From Bombus terrestris (Eukaryota > Arthropoda > Insecta > Hymenoptera > Apidae): a DNA stretch of 64,000 nucleotides. The position numbers were made by a program, and so were the translations under genes. Shown in pieces: positions 1 to 11,862 of the stretch (the first letter of the stretch is position 1; every line of letters begins with the position of its first letter). The DNA lies in assembly GCF_910591885.1 (NCBI RefSeq), contig NW_025963555.1:4092001-4156000 (forward strand). Reading direction: 5' to 3'. Under the pieces are notes generated by a model, which made no database searches, had not been told where the DNA came from, and saw only the letters and a program-made list of their open reading frames with translations.

Positions 1-90
1 ACGTCACATAGTGATACAGTATAACGTTATACGTTATAATGTAGAAGTACAAAACGTTATACGTTATAACGTAGTAGTACATAACGTCAA
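1..90 (+). repeat. 90-bp trimer cassette (type 1-2-3), reference copy
   Basis: Three successive monomers differ from each other at fixed positions and recur together hundreds of times, most densely in domain I. Monomer 1 (1-30) has CACATAGTGATACA. Monomer 2 (31-60) has GTAGAAGTACAAAACG, usually with AATGTAG (CpG lost to TpG). Monomer 3 (61-90) ends in ACGTCAAACGTCAC running into the next cassette. Within monomer 1 two alleles alternate, ACAGTATAAC and ACAATGTAAC. This is the lowest higher-order level above the monomer. Confidence 0.9.
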
Positions 91-660
91 ACGTCACATA
101 GTGATACAGTATAACGTTATACGTTATAACGTAGCAGTACATAACGTTATGCGGTATAACGTAGTAGCACATAACGTTATACGTTACTACGTAGTAGTAC
201 ATAACGTCAAACGTCACATAGTGATACAATGTAACGTTATACGTTATAATGTAGAAGTACAAAACGTTATACGTTATAACGTAGTAGTACATAACGTAGA
301 ACGTCACATGGTGATACAGTATAACGTTATACGTTATAATGTAGAAGTACAAAACGTTATACTTTATAACGTAGTAGTACATAACGTCAAACGTCACATA
401 GTGATACAGTATAACGTTATACGTTATAACGTAGAAGTACAAAACGTTATACGTTATAACGTAGTAGTACTTAACGTTATACGTCATATAGTGATACAAT
501 GTAACGTTATACGTTATAACGTAGCAGTACACAACGTTATACGGTATAACGTAGTAGCACATAACGTTATACGTTACTACGTAGTAGCACATAACGTCAA
601 ACGTCACATAGTGATACAATGTAACGTTATACGTTATAATGTAGAAGTACAAAACGTTAT

Positions 661-750
661 ACGTTATAACGTAATAGTACATATCTATATACGTCATATA
701 GTGATGCAATATAATGTCATACGATATAACGTAGAAGTACATAAAGTTAT
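661..750 (+). repeat. ATATCTATAT cassette, reference copy
   Basis: The first monomer (661-690) has GTAATAGTACATATCTATAT and is the most diverged common type: its 3' CpG is replaced by CTATAT. It is always followed by a monomer with CATATRGTGATGCAATAT. I count about 40 copies. They include sites near 2,445, 3,825, 5,086, 8,928, 12,499, 17,841, 22,007, 24,827, 27,952, 30,320, 32,300, 36,890, 41,293, 44,261, 47,229, 50,976, 54,181, 56,941 and 61,891. None was seen at about 42.0-44.2 kb, 48-50.7 kb or after 62 kb. It is a useful anchor for aligning higher-order units. Confidence 0.85.
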
Positions 751-1050
751 CCGGTATAACGTAGTAACACATAACGTTATACTTTACTACGTAGTATTAC
801 ATAACGTCAAACGTCACATAGTGATACAATGTAACGTTATACGTTATAATGTAGAAGTACAAAACGTTGTACGTTATAACGTAGTAGAACATAATGTCAA
901 ACGTCACATAGTGATACAGCATAACGTTATACGTTATAACGTAGAAGTACAAAACTTTATACGTTATAACGTAGTAGTACACAACGTTATACGTTATAAC
1001 GTAGTAGTACTTAACGTTATACGTTACTGCGTAGTAGTACATAACGTTAT

Positions 1051-1170
1051 ACGTCATATAGTAGTACAATATAACGTTATACGTTATAACGTAGCAGTAC
1101 ATAACGTTATACGGTATAACGTAGTAGCACATAACGTTATACGTTACTACGTAGTAGTACATGACGTCAA
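1051..1170 (+). repeat. 120-bp tetramer cassette, reference copy
   Basis: Four monomers in a fixed order: CATATAGTAGTACAATAT (1,051), GTAGCAGTACATAACG (1,081), ACGGTATAACGTAGTAGC (1,111) and GTTACTACGTAGTAG (1,141). It is usually preceded by a monomer with GTTACTGCGTAGTAG, or by one of the trimer cassettes. The same order recurs through all three domains, so it predates the domain split. Confidence 0.88.
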
Positions 1171-1680
1171 ACGTCAGATAGTGTTACAATGTAACGTTAT
1201 ACGTTATAATGTAGAAGTACAAAACGTTATACGTTATAACGTAGTAGTACATAACGTCAAACGTCACATAGTGATACAGTATAACGTTATACGTTATAAT
1301 GTAGAAGTACAAAACGTTATACGTTATAACGTAGTAGTACATAACGTCAAACGTCACATAGTGATACAGTATAACGTTATACGTTATAACGTAGCAGTAC
1401 ATAACGTTATGCGGTATAACGTAGTAGCACATAACGTTATACGTTACTACGTAGTAGTACATAACGTCAAACGTCACATAGTGATACAATGTAACGTTAT
1501 ACGTTATAATGTAGAAGTACAAAACGTTATACGTTATAACGTAGTAGTACATAACGTCAAGCGTCACATAGTGATACAGTATAACGTTATACGTTATAAC
1601 GTAGCAGTACATAACGTAATGCGGTATAACGTAGTAGCACATAACGTTATACGTTACTACGTAGTAGTACTTAACGTTAT

Positions 1681-1709
1681 ACGTTATAGGTAGTAGTACA
1701 TAACGTCAT
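1681..1709 (+). repeat. 29-bp monomer (1-bp loss), first of 20
   Basis: ACGTTATAGGTAGTAG replaces the 1-bp-longer ACGTTATAACGTAGTAG, shifting the array register and ending the open + frame at TAG. Nineteen others lie near 2,311, 3,691, 10,561, 18,845, 19,471, 20,851, 28,957, 30,185, 44,127, 45,715, 45,925, 46,823, 49,463, 49,673, 50,571, 51,742, 53,778, 56,537 and 57,949. All are preceded by ACTTAACGTTAT (or its ATATG form) and followed by CGTCATACGTCCTAT, which points to one ancestral deletion spread by amplification. Confidence 0.93.
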
Positions 1710-1734
1710 ACGTCCTATAGTAGTACAATATAAC

Positions 1735-3268
1735 GTTATACGTTATAACGTAGCAGTACATAACGTTATACGGTATAACGTAGTAGCACATAACGTTATA
1801 CGTTACAACGTAGTAGTACATAACGTCATACGTCCTATAGTGATACAATGTAACGTTATACGTTATAACGTAGTAGTATATAACGTTATACGTTATAACG
1901 TAGTAGTACATAACGTCAAACGTCACATAGTGATACAATATAACGTTATACGTTATATCGTAGAAGTACATAACGTTATACGTTATAAACTAGTAGTGTA
2001 ACGTCAAACGTCACATAGTGATACAATATAACGTTATACGTTATAATGTAGAAGTACAAAACGTTATACGTTATAACGTAGTAGTACATAACGTCAAACG
2101 TCACATAGTGATACAGTATAACGTTATACGTTATAACGTAGAAGTACAAAACGTTATACGTTATAACGTAGTAGTACATAACGTCAAGCGTCACATAGTG
2201 ATACAGTATAACGTTATACGTTATAACGTAGCAGTACATAACGTAATGCGGTATAACGTAGTAGCACATAACGTTATACGTTACTACGTAGTAGTACTTA
2301 ACGTTATACGTTATAGGTAGTAGTACATAACGTCATACGTCCTATAGTGATACAATGTAACGTTATACGTTATAATGTAGAAGTACAAAACGTTATACGT
2401 TATAACGTAGTAGTACATATCGTTATCCGGTATAACGTAATAGTACATATCTATATACGTCATATAGTGATGCAATATAACGTCATACGTTATAACGTAG
2501 AAGTACATAACGTTATACATTATAAAGTAGTATTACATAACGTTATACGTTACTACGTAGTAGTACATAACGTCAAACGTCACATAGTGATACAATATAA
2601 CGTTATACGTTATATCGTAGAAGTACATAACGTTATACGTTATAAACTAGTAGTACATAACGTTATACGTTACAACGTAGTAGTACATAACGTCAAACGT
2701 CACATAGTGATACAATATAACGTTATACGTTATATCGTAGAAGTACATAACGTTATACGTTATAAACTAGTAGTACTTAACGTTATACGTTACTGCGCAG
2801 TAGTACATAACGTCAAACGTCACATAGTGATACAATGTAACGTTATACGTTATAATGTAGAAGTACAAAACGTTATACGTTATAACGTAGTAGTACATAA
2901 CGTCAAACGTCACATAGTGATGCAGTATAGCGTTATACGTTATAATGTAGAAGTACAAAACGTTATACGTTATAACGTAGTAGTACATAACGTCAAACGT
3001 CACATAGTGATACAGTATAACGTTATACGTTATAACGTAGCAGTACATAACGTAATGCGGTATAACGTAGTAGCACATAACGTTATACGTTACTACGTAG
3101 TAGTACATAACGTCAAACGTCACATAGTGATACAATGTAACGTTATACGTTATAATGTAGAAGTACAAAACGTTATACGTTATAACGTAGTAGTACATAA
3201 CGTCAAACGTCACATAGTGATACAGTATAGCGTTATACGTTATAATGTAGAAGTACAAAACGTTATAC
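1735..3268 (+). repeat. 8,249-bp-spaced duplication, copy 1
   Basis: Matches 9,984-11,517 at offset 8,249, including the rare 28-bp monomer (1,980-2,007 and 10,229-10,256) and the 29-bp monomer (2,311 and 10,561 regions). A third copy is the corresponding part of the macro-duplication, at 18,896-20,429. At 3,269 copy 1 continues with TTACTGCG while the 10-kb copy switches to a block like that at 4,107. Confidence 0.88.
1980..2007 (+). repeat. 28-bp monomer (2-bp loss), one of three
   Basis: ACTAGTAGTGTAACGTCAA replaces a form with AGTACATAACG. The other copies are at 10,229-10,256 and 19,141-19,168. All three lie in the three-copy 1.7/10.0/18.9-kb block, so this is one event inherited by duplication. 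Confidence 0.93.
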
Positions 3269-4044
3269 GTTACTGCGTAGTAGTACATAACGTTATACGT
3301 CATATAGTAGTACAATATAACGTTATACGTTATAACGTAGCAGTACATAACGTTATACGGTATAACGTAGTAGCACATAACGTTATACGTTACTACGTAG
3401 TAGTACATAACGTCAAACGTCACATAGTGATACTATGTAACGTTATACGTTATAATGTAGAAGTACAAAACGTTATACGTTATAACGTAGTAGTACATAA
3501 CGTCAAACGTCACATAGTGATACAGTATAACGTTATACGTTATAACGTAGAAGTACAAAACGTTATACGTTATAACGTAGTAGTACATAACGTCAATCTT
3601 CACATAGTGATACTATATAGCGTTATACGTTATAACGTAGAAGTACAAAACGTTATACGTTATAACGTAGTAGTACTTAACGTTATACGTTATAGGTAGT
3701 AGTACATATCGTCATACGTCCTATGGTGATACAATGTAACGTTATACGTTATAATGTAGAAGTACAAAACGTTATACGTTATAACGTAGTAGTACATAAC
3801 GTTATCCGGTATAACGTAATAGTACATATCTATATACGTCATATAGTGATGCAATATAACGTCATACGTTATAACGTAGAAGTACATAACGCTATACATT
3901 ATAAAGTAGTAGTTCATAACGTTATACGTTACTACGTAGTAGTACATAACGTCATACGTCCTATAGTGATACAATGTAACGTTATACGTTATAACGTTGT
4001 AGTACTTAACGTTATACGTTACTGCGTAGTAGTACATAACGTTA

Positions 4045-5304
4045 TACGTCACATAGTGATACAGTATAACGTTATACGCTTTAATGTAGAAGTACAAAAC
4101 GTTATACTTTATAACGTAGTAGTACATAACGTTAAACGTTACAACGTAGTAATACATAACGTCATACGTCCTATAGTGATACAATGTAACTTTATACGTT
4201 ATAACGTAGTATTATATAACGTTATACGTTATAACGTAGTAGTACATAACGTCAAACGTCACATAGTGATACAATATAACGTTATACTTTATAACGTAGA
4301 AGTACATAACGTTATACGTTATAAAGTAGTTGTACATAACGTTACACGTTACAACGTAGTAGTACATAACGTCATACGTTATAAAGTAGTGGTACATAAC
4401 GTTATACGTTATAGGGTAGTAGTACATAACGTTATACGTTATAACGTAGTAGTACATAACGTCAAACGTCACATAGTGATACAATATAACGTTATACGTT
4501 ATATCGTAGAAGTACATAACGTTATACGTTATAAACTAGTAGTACATAACGTTATACGTTACAACGTAGTAGTACATAACGTCAAACGTCACATAGTGAT
4601 ACAATATAACGTTATACGTTATATCGTAGAAGTACATAACGTTATACGTTATAAACTAGTAGTACTTAACGTTATACGTTACTGCGCAGTAGTACATAAC
4701 GTCAAACGTCACATAGTGATACAATGTAACGTTATACGTTATAATGTAGAAGTACAAAACGTTATACGTTATAACGTAGTAGTACATAACGTCAAACGTC
4801 ACATAGTGATACAGTATAGCGTTATACGTTATAATGTAGAAGTACAAAACGTTATACGTTATAACGTAGTAGTACATAACGTTATACGTCATATAGTAGT
4901 ACAATATAACGTTATACGTTATAACGTAGCAGTACATAACGTTATACGGTATAACGTAGTAGCACATAACGTTATACGTTTCTACGTAGTAGTACATAAC
5001 GTCAAACGTCACATAGTGATACAATGTAACGTTATACGTTATAATGTAGAAGTACAAAACGTTATACGTTATAACGTAATAGTACATATCTATATACGTC
5101 ATATAGTGATGCAATATAACGTTATACGTTATAACGTAGCAGTACATAACGTTTAACGGTATAACGTAGTAGCACATAACGTTATACGTTGCTACGTAGT
5201 AGTACATGACGTCAAACGTCAGATAGTGTTACAATGTAACGTTATACGTTATAATGTAGAAGTACAAAACGTTATACGATATAACGTAGTAGTACATAAC
5301 GTCA
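4045..5304 (+). repeat. 1,260-bp higher-order unit, copy 1
   Basis: Repeats directly at 5,305-6,594 with a 1,260-bp offset (42 monomers). Shared marks include CGCTTTAATGTAG (4,079 and 5,339), ACTTTATACG (4,190 and 5,450), and the closing module with TAACGTTTAACGG and CAGATAGTGTTAC. Copy 1 has TTATAGGGTAG and GTAGTGGTACATAACG near 4,390-4,420, where copy 2 has a CCTATAGTGATAC monomer. Confidence 0.87.
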
Positions 5305-6594
5305 AACGTCACATAGTGATACAGTATAACGTTATACGCTTTAATGTAGAAGTACAAAACGTTATACTTTATAACGTAGTAGTACATAACGTTAAACGTT
5401 ACAACGTAGTAATACATAACGTCATACGTCCTATAGTGATACAATGTAACTTTATACGTTATAACGTAGTATTATATAACGTTATACGTTATAACGTAGT
5501 AGTACATAACGTCAAACGTCACATAGTGATACAATATAACGTTATACTTTATAACGTAGAAGTACATAACGTTATACGTTATAAAGTAGTAGTACATAAC
5601 GTTACACGTTACAACGTAGTAGTACATAACGTCATACGTCCTATAGTGATACAATGTAACGTTATACGTTATAACGTAGTAGTACATAACGTTATACGTT
5701 ATAACGTAGTAGTACATAACGTCAAACGTCACATAGTGATACAATATAACGTTATACGTTATATCGTAGAAGTACATAACGTTATACGTTATAAACTAGT
5801 AGTACATAACGTTATACGTTACAACGTAGTAGTACATAACGTCAAACGTCACATAGTGATACAATATAACGTTATACGTTATATCGTAGAAGTACATAAC
5901 GTTATACGTTATAAACTAGTAGTACTTAACGTTATACGTTACTGCACAGTAGTACATAACGTCAAACGTCACATAGTGATACAATGTAACGTTATACGTT
6001 ATAATGTAGAAGTACAAAACGTTATACGTTATAACGTAGTAGTACATAACGTCAAACGTCACATAGTGATACAGTATAGCGTTATACGTTATAATGTAGA
6101 AGTACAAAACGTTATACGTTATAACGTAGTAGTACATAACGTTATACGTCATATAGTAGTACAATATAACGTTATACGTTATAACGTAGCAGTACATAAC
6201 GTTATACGGTATAACGTAGTAGCACATAACGTTATACGTTACTACGTAGTAGTACATAACGTCAAACGTCACATAGTGATACAATGTAACGTTATACGTT
6301 ATAATGTAGAAGTACAAAACGTTATACGTTATAACGTAATAGTACATATCTATATACGTCATATAGTGATGCAATATAACGTTATACGTTATAACGTAGC
6401 AGTACATAACGTTTAACGGTATAACGTAGTAGCACATAACGTTATACGTTGCTACGTAGTGGTACATGACGTCAAACGTCAGATAGTGTTACAATGTAAC
6501 GTTATACGTTATAATGTAGAAGTACAAAACGTTATACGATATAACGTAGTAGTACATAACGTCAAACGTCACATAGTGATACAGTATAACGTTA
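5305..6594 (+). repeat. 1,260-bp higher-order unit, copy 2
   Basis: Tandem partner of 4,045-5,304. Both also match 22.1-23.4 kb, and 25.74-27.0 kb at offset about 20,524. The same unit therefore occurs at two distant places in domain I, in each case next to the closing module. Confidence 0.85.
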
Positions 6595-9500
6595 TACGTT
6601 ATAATGTAGAAGTACAAAACGTTATACGTTATAACGTAGTAGTACATAACGTCAAACGTCACATAGTGATACAGTATAACGTTATACGTTATAACGTAGC
6701 AGTACATAACGTTATGCGGTATAACGTAGTAGCACATAACGTTATACGTTACTACGTAGTAGTACATAACGTCAAACGTCACATAGTGATACAATGTAAC
6801 GTTATACGTTATAATGTAGAAGTACAAAACGTTATACGTTATAACGTAGTAGTACATAACGTCAAACGTCACATAGTGATACAGTATAGCGTTATACGTT
6901 ATAATGTAGAAGTACAAAACGTTATACGTTACTGCGTAGTAGTACAATATAACGTTATACGTTATAACGTAGCAGTACATAACGTTATACGGTATAACGT
7001 AGTAGCACATAACGTTATACGTTACTACGTAGTAGTACATAACGTCAAACGTCACATAGTGATACAATGTAACGTTATACGTTATAATGTAGAAGTACAA
7101 AACGTTATACGTTATAACGTAGTAGTACATAACGTCAAACGTCACATAGTGATACAGTATAACGTTATACGTTATAACGTAGAAGTACAAAACTTTATAC
7201 GTTATAACGTAGTAGTACTTAACGTTATACGTTACTGCGCAGTAGTACATAACGTCAAACGTCACATAGTGATACAATGTAACGTTATACGTTATAATGT
7301 AGAAGTACAAAACGTTATACTTTATAACGTAGTAGTACATAACGTCAAACGTCACATAGTGATACAGTATAACGTTATACGTTATAATGTAGAAGTACAA
7401 AACGTTATACGTTATAACGTAGTAGTACATAACGTCAAACGTCACATAGTGATACAGTATAACGTTATACGTTATAACGTAGCAGTACAAAACGTTATGC
7501 GGTATAACGTAGTAGCACATAACGTTATACGTTACTACGTAGTAGTACATAACGTCAAACGTCACATAGTGATACAATGTAACGTTATACGTTATAATGT
7601 AGAAGTACAAAACGTTATACGTTATAACGTAGTAGTACATAACGTAGAACGTCACATGGTGATACAGTATAACGTTATACGTTATAATGTAGAAGTACAA
7701 AACGTTATACTTTATAACGTAGTAGTACATAACGTCAAACGTCACATAGTGATACAGTATAACGTTATACATTATAACGTAGAAGTACAAAACGTTATAC
7801 GTTATAACGTAGTAGTACTTAACGTTATACGTCATATAGTGATACAATGTAACGTTATACGTTATAACGTAGCAGTACACAACGTTATACGGTATAACGT
7901 AGTAGCACATAACGTTATACGTTACTACGTAGTAGCACATAACGTCAAACGTCACATAGTGATACAATGTAACGTTATACGTTATAATGTAGAAGTACAA
8001 AACGTTATACGTTATAACGTAGTAGTACATAATGTCAAACGTCACATAGTGATACAGTATAACGTTATACGTTATAACGTAGAAGTACAAAACTTTATAC
8101 GTTATAACGTAGTAGTACTTAACGTTATACGTTACTGCGCAGTAGTACATAACGTCAAACGTCACATAGTGATACAATGTAACGTTATACGTTATAATGT
8201 AGAAGTACAAAACGTTATACGTTATAACGTAGTAGTACATAACGTCAAACGTCACATAGTGATGCAGTATAGCGTTATACGTTATAATGTAGAAGTACAA
8301 AACGTTATACGTTATAACGTAGTAGTACATAACGTCAAACGTCACATAGTGATACAGTATAGCGTTATACGTTATAATGTAGAAGTACAAAACGTTATAC
8401 GTTATAACGTAGTAGTACATAACGTTATACGTCATATAGTAGTACAATATAACGTTATACGTTATAACGTTGCAGTACACAACGTTATACGGTATAACGT
8501 AGTAGCACATAACGTTATACGTTACTACGTAGTAGTACATAACGTCAAACGTCACATAGTGATACAATGTAACGTTATACGTTATAATGTAGAAGTACAA
8601 AACGTTATACGTTATAACGTAGTAGTACATAACGTAGAACGTCACATGGTGATACAGTATAACGTTATACGTTATAATGTAGAAGTACAAAACGTTATAC
8701 TTTATAACGTAGTAGTACATAACGTCAAACGTCACATAGTGATACAGTATAACGTTATACGTTATAACGTAGAAGTACAAAACGTTATACGTTATAACGT
8801 AGTAGTACTTAACGTTATACGTCATATAGTGATACAATGTAACGTTATACGTTATAATGTAGAAGTACAAAACGTTATACGTTATAACGTACTAGTACAT
8901 AACGTAATCCGGTATAACGTAATAGTACATATCTATATACGTCATATGGTGATGCAATATAACGTCATACGTTATAACGTAGTAGTACATAACGTTATAC
9001 GTCATATAGTAGTACAATATAACGTTATACGTTATAACGTAGCAGTACATAACGTTATACGGTATAACGTAGTAGCACATAACGTTATACGTTACTGCGT
9101 AGTAGTTCATAACGTCAAACCTCACATAGTGATACAGTGTAACGTTATACGTTATAATGTAGAAGTACAAAACGTTATACGTTATAACGTAGTAGTACAA
9201 AACGTTATACGTTATAACGTAGTAGTACTTAACGTTATACGTTACTGCGTAGTAGTACATAACGTTATACGTCATATAGTAGTACAATATAACGTTATAC
9301 GTTATAACGTAGCAGTACATAACGTTATACGGTATAACGTAGTAGCACATAACGTTATACGTTACTACGTAGTAGTACATGACGTCAAACGTCAGATAGT
9401 GTTACAATGTAACGTTATACGTTATAATGTAGAAGTACAAAACGTTATACGTTATAACGTAGTAGTACATAACGTCAAACGTCACATAGTGATACAGTAT

Positions 9501-9613
9501 AACGTTATACGTTATAATGTAGAAGTACAAAACGTTATACGTTATAACGTAGTAGTACATAACGTCAAACGTCACATAGTGATACAGTATAACGTTATAC
9601 GTTATAACGTAGC
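5710..9613 (+). repeat. 6,153-bp-spaced duplication, copy 1
   Basis: About 3.9 kb matching 11,863-15,766 at offset 6,153. It includes the 33-bp monomer (6,926 and 13,079) and rare blocks such as ACGTAGAACGTCACATGG (7,632 and 13,79x) and CAAACCTCACATAG (9,118 and 15,271). Differences are sparse: GTGG/GTAG at 6,461, ACATTAT/ACGTTAT at 7,770, ACAGTGT/ACAATGT at 9,137. The pair ends where copy 1 has GTAGCAGTAC and copy 2 has GTAGAAGTACAAAACTTT. Confidence 0.9.
6926..6958 (+). repeat. 33-bp monomer (27-bp loss), one of five
   Basis: TTACTGCGTAGTAGTACAAT joins a TTACTGCG monomer to the next one. The uninterrupted parent, at 3,270-3,320, has TAGTAGTAC twice, 27 bp apart, and exactly one copy plus the 18-bp spacer is missing here. 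Other copies: 13,079-13,111, 25,407-25,439, 27,450-27,482 and 40,491-40,523. A 9-bp direct repeat at the breakpoints fits slippage or single-strand annealing. Confidence 0.92.
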
Positions 9614-9983
9614 AGTACATAACGTTATGCGGTATAACGTAGTAGCACATAACGTTATACGTTACTACGTAGTAGTACATAACGTCAAACGTCACATAGT
9701 GATACAATGTAACGTTATACGTTATAATGTAGAAGTACAAAACGTTATACGTTATAACGTAGTAGTACATAACGTAGAACGTCACATGGTGATACAGTAT
9801 AACGTTATACGTTATAATGTAGAAGTACAAAACGTTATACTTTATAACGTAGTAGTACATAACGTCAAACGTCACATAGTGATACAGTATAACGTTATAC
9901 GTTATAACGTAGAAGTACAAAACGTTATACGTTATAACGTAGTAGTACTTAACGTTATACGTCATATAGTGATACAATGTAAC

Positions 9984-11517
9984 GTTATACGTTATAACGT
10001 AGCAGTACACAACGTTATACGGTATAACGTAGTAGCACATAACGTTATACGTTACTACGTAGTAGTACATAACGTCATACGTCCTATAGTGATACAATGT
10101 AACGTTATACGTTATAACGTAGTAGTATATAACGTTATACGTTATAACGTAGTAGTACATAACGTCAAACGTCACATAGTGATACAATATAACGTTATAC
10201 GTTATATCGTAGAAGTACATAACGTTATACGTTATAAACTAGTAGTGTAACGTCAAACGTCACATAGTGATACAATATAACGTTATACGTTATAATGTAG
10301 AAGTACAAAACGTTATACGTTATAACGTAGTAGTACATAACGTCAAACGTCACATAGTGATACAGTATAACGTTATACGTTATAACGTAGAAGTACAAAA
10401 CGTTATACGTTATAACGTAGTAGTACATAACGTCAAACGTCACATAGTGATACAGTATAACGTTATACGTTATAACGTAGCAGTACATAACGTAATGCGG
10501 TATAACGTAGTAGCACATAACGTTATACGTTACTACGTAGTAGTACTTAACGTTATACGTTATAGGTAGTAGTACATAACGTCATACGTCCTATAGTGAT
10601 ACAATGTAACGTTATACGTTATAATGTAGAAGTACAAAACGTTATACGTTATAACGTAGTAGTACATATCGTTATCCGGTATAACGTAATAGTACATATC
10701 TATATACGTCATATAGTGATGCAATATAACGTCATACGTTATAACGTAGAAGTACATAACGTTATACATTATAAAGTAGTAGTACATAACGTTATACGTT
10801 ACTACGTAGTAGTACATAACGTCAAACGTCACATAGTGATACAATATAACGTTATACGTTATATCGTAGAAGTACATAACGTTATACGTTATAAACTAGT
10901 AGTACATAACGTTATACGTTACAACGTAGTAGTACATAACGTCAAACGTCACATAGTGATACAATATAACGTTATACGTTATATCGTAGAAGTACATAAC
11001 GTTATACGTTATAAACTAGTAGTACTTAACGTTATACGTTACTGCGCAGTAGTACATAACGTCAAACGTCACATAGTGATACAATGTAACGTTATACGTT
11101 ATAATGTAGAAGTACAAAACGTTATACGTTATAACGTAGTAGTACATAACGTCAAACGTCACATAGTGATGCAGTATAGCGTTATACGTTATAATGTAGA
11201 AGTACAAAACGTTATACGTTATAACGTAGTAGTACATAACGTCAAACGTCACATAGTGATACAGTATAACGTTATACGTTATAACGTAGCAGTACATAAC
11301 GTAATGCGGTATAACGTAGTAGCACATAACGTTATACGTTACTACGTAGTAGTACATAACGTCAAACGTCACATAGTGATACAATGTAACGTTATACGTT
11401 ATAATGTAGAAGTACAAAACGTTATACGTTATAACGTAGTAGTACATAACGTCAAACGTCACATAGTGATACAGTATAGCGTTATACGTTATAATGTAGA
11501 AGTACAAAACGTTATAC
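9984..11517 (+). repeat. 8,249-bp-spaced duplication, copy 2
   Basis: Second member of the three-copy family (1.7, 10.0 and 18.9 kb). It lacks the GCGTCAC variant at the position corresponding to 2,188. The 2-kb and 19-kb copies both have it, so those two are the closer pair. Confidence 0.87.
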
Positions 11518-11785
11518 TTTATAACGTAGTAGTACATAACGTTAAACGTTACAACGTAGTAATACATAACGTCATACGTCCTATAGTGATACAATGTAAC
11601 TTTATACGTTATAACGTAGTATTATATAACGTTATACGTTATAACGTAGTAGTACATAACGTCAAACGTCACATAGTGATACAATATAACGTTATACTTT
11701 ATAACGTAGAAGTACATAACGTTATACGTTATTAAGTAGTAGTACATAACGTTACACGTTACAACGTAGTAGTACATAACGTCAT

Positions 11786-11818
11786 ACGTTATAAAGTAGT
11801 GATACAATGTAACGTTAT
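11786..11818 (+). repeat. Unique 33-bp hybrid monomer
   Basis: TTATAAAGTAGTGATACAAT fuses a TTATAAAGTAG monomer with a TAGTGATACAATG monomer, sharing AGTG at the join. The corresponding region at 4,381 has an intact TTATAAAGTAGTGGTAC. It is a single exchange junction and is not re-amplified. Confidence 0.88.
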
Positions 11819-11862
11819 ACGTTATAACGTAGTAGTACATAACGTTATACGTTATAAAGTTG

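Larger units (their letters stand above)
1..3730 (+). repeat. 17,161-bp macro-duplication, copy 1
   Basis: Matches 17,162-20,891 position for position at offset 17,161, including rare variants: GTTGTACG at 869 (18,030), ACAGCATAACG at 916 (18,077), GCGTCAC at 1,561 (18,722), and the 29- and 28-bp monomers at 1,681 and 1,980. Differences seen by eye are few, for example A/T at 888, GCAG/GGAG at 1,395, TATT/TAGT at 2,532 and TACT/TACA at 3,613. The true left end lies before this window. Collinearity continues to about 6,700 if two 120-bp losses in the other copy are allowed. Confidence 0.92.
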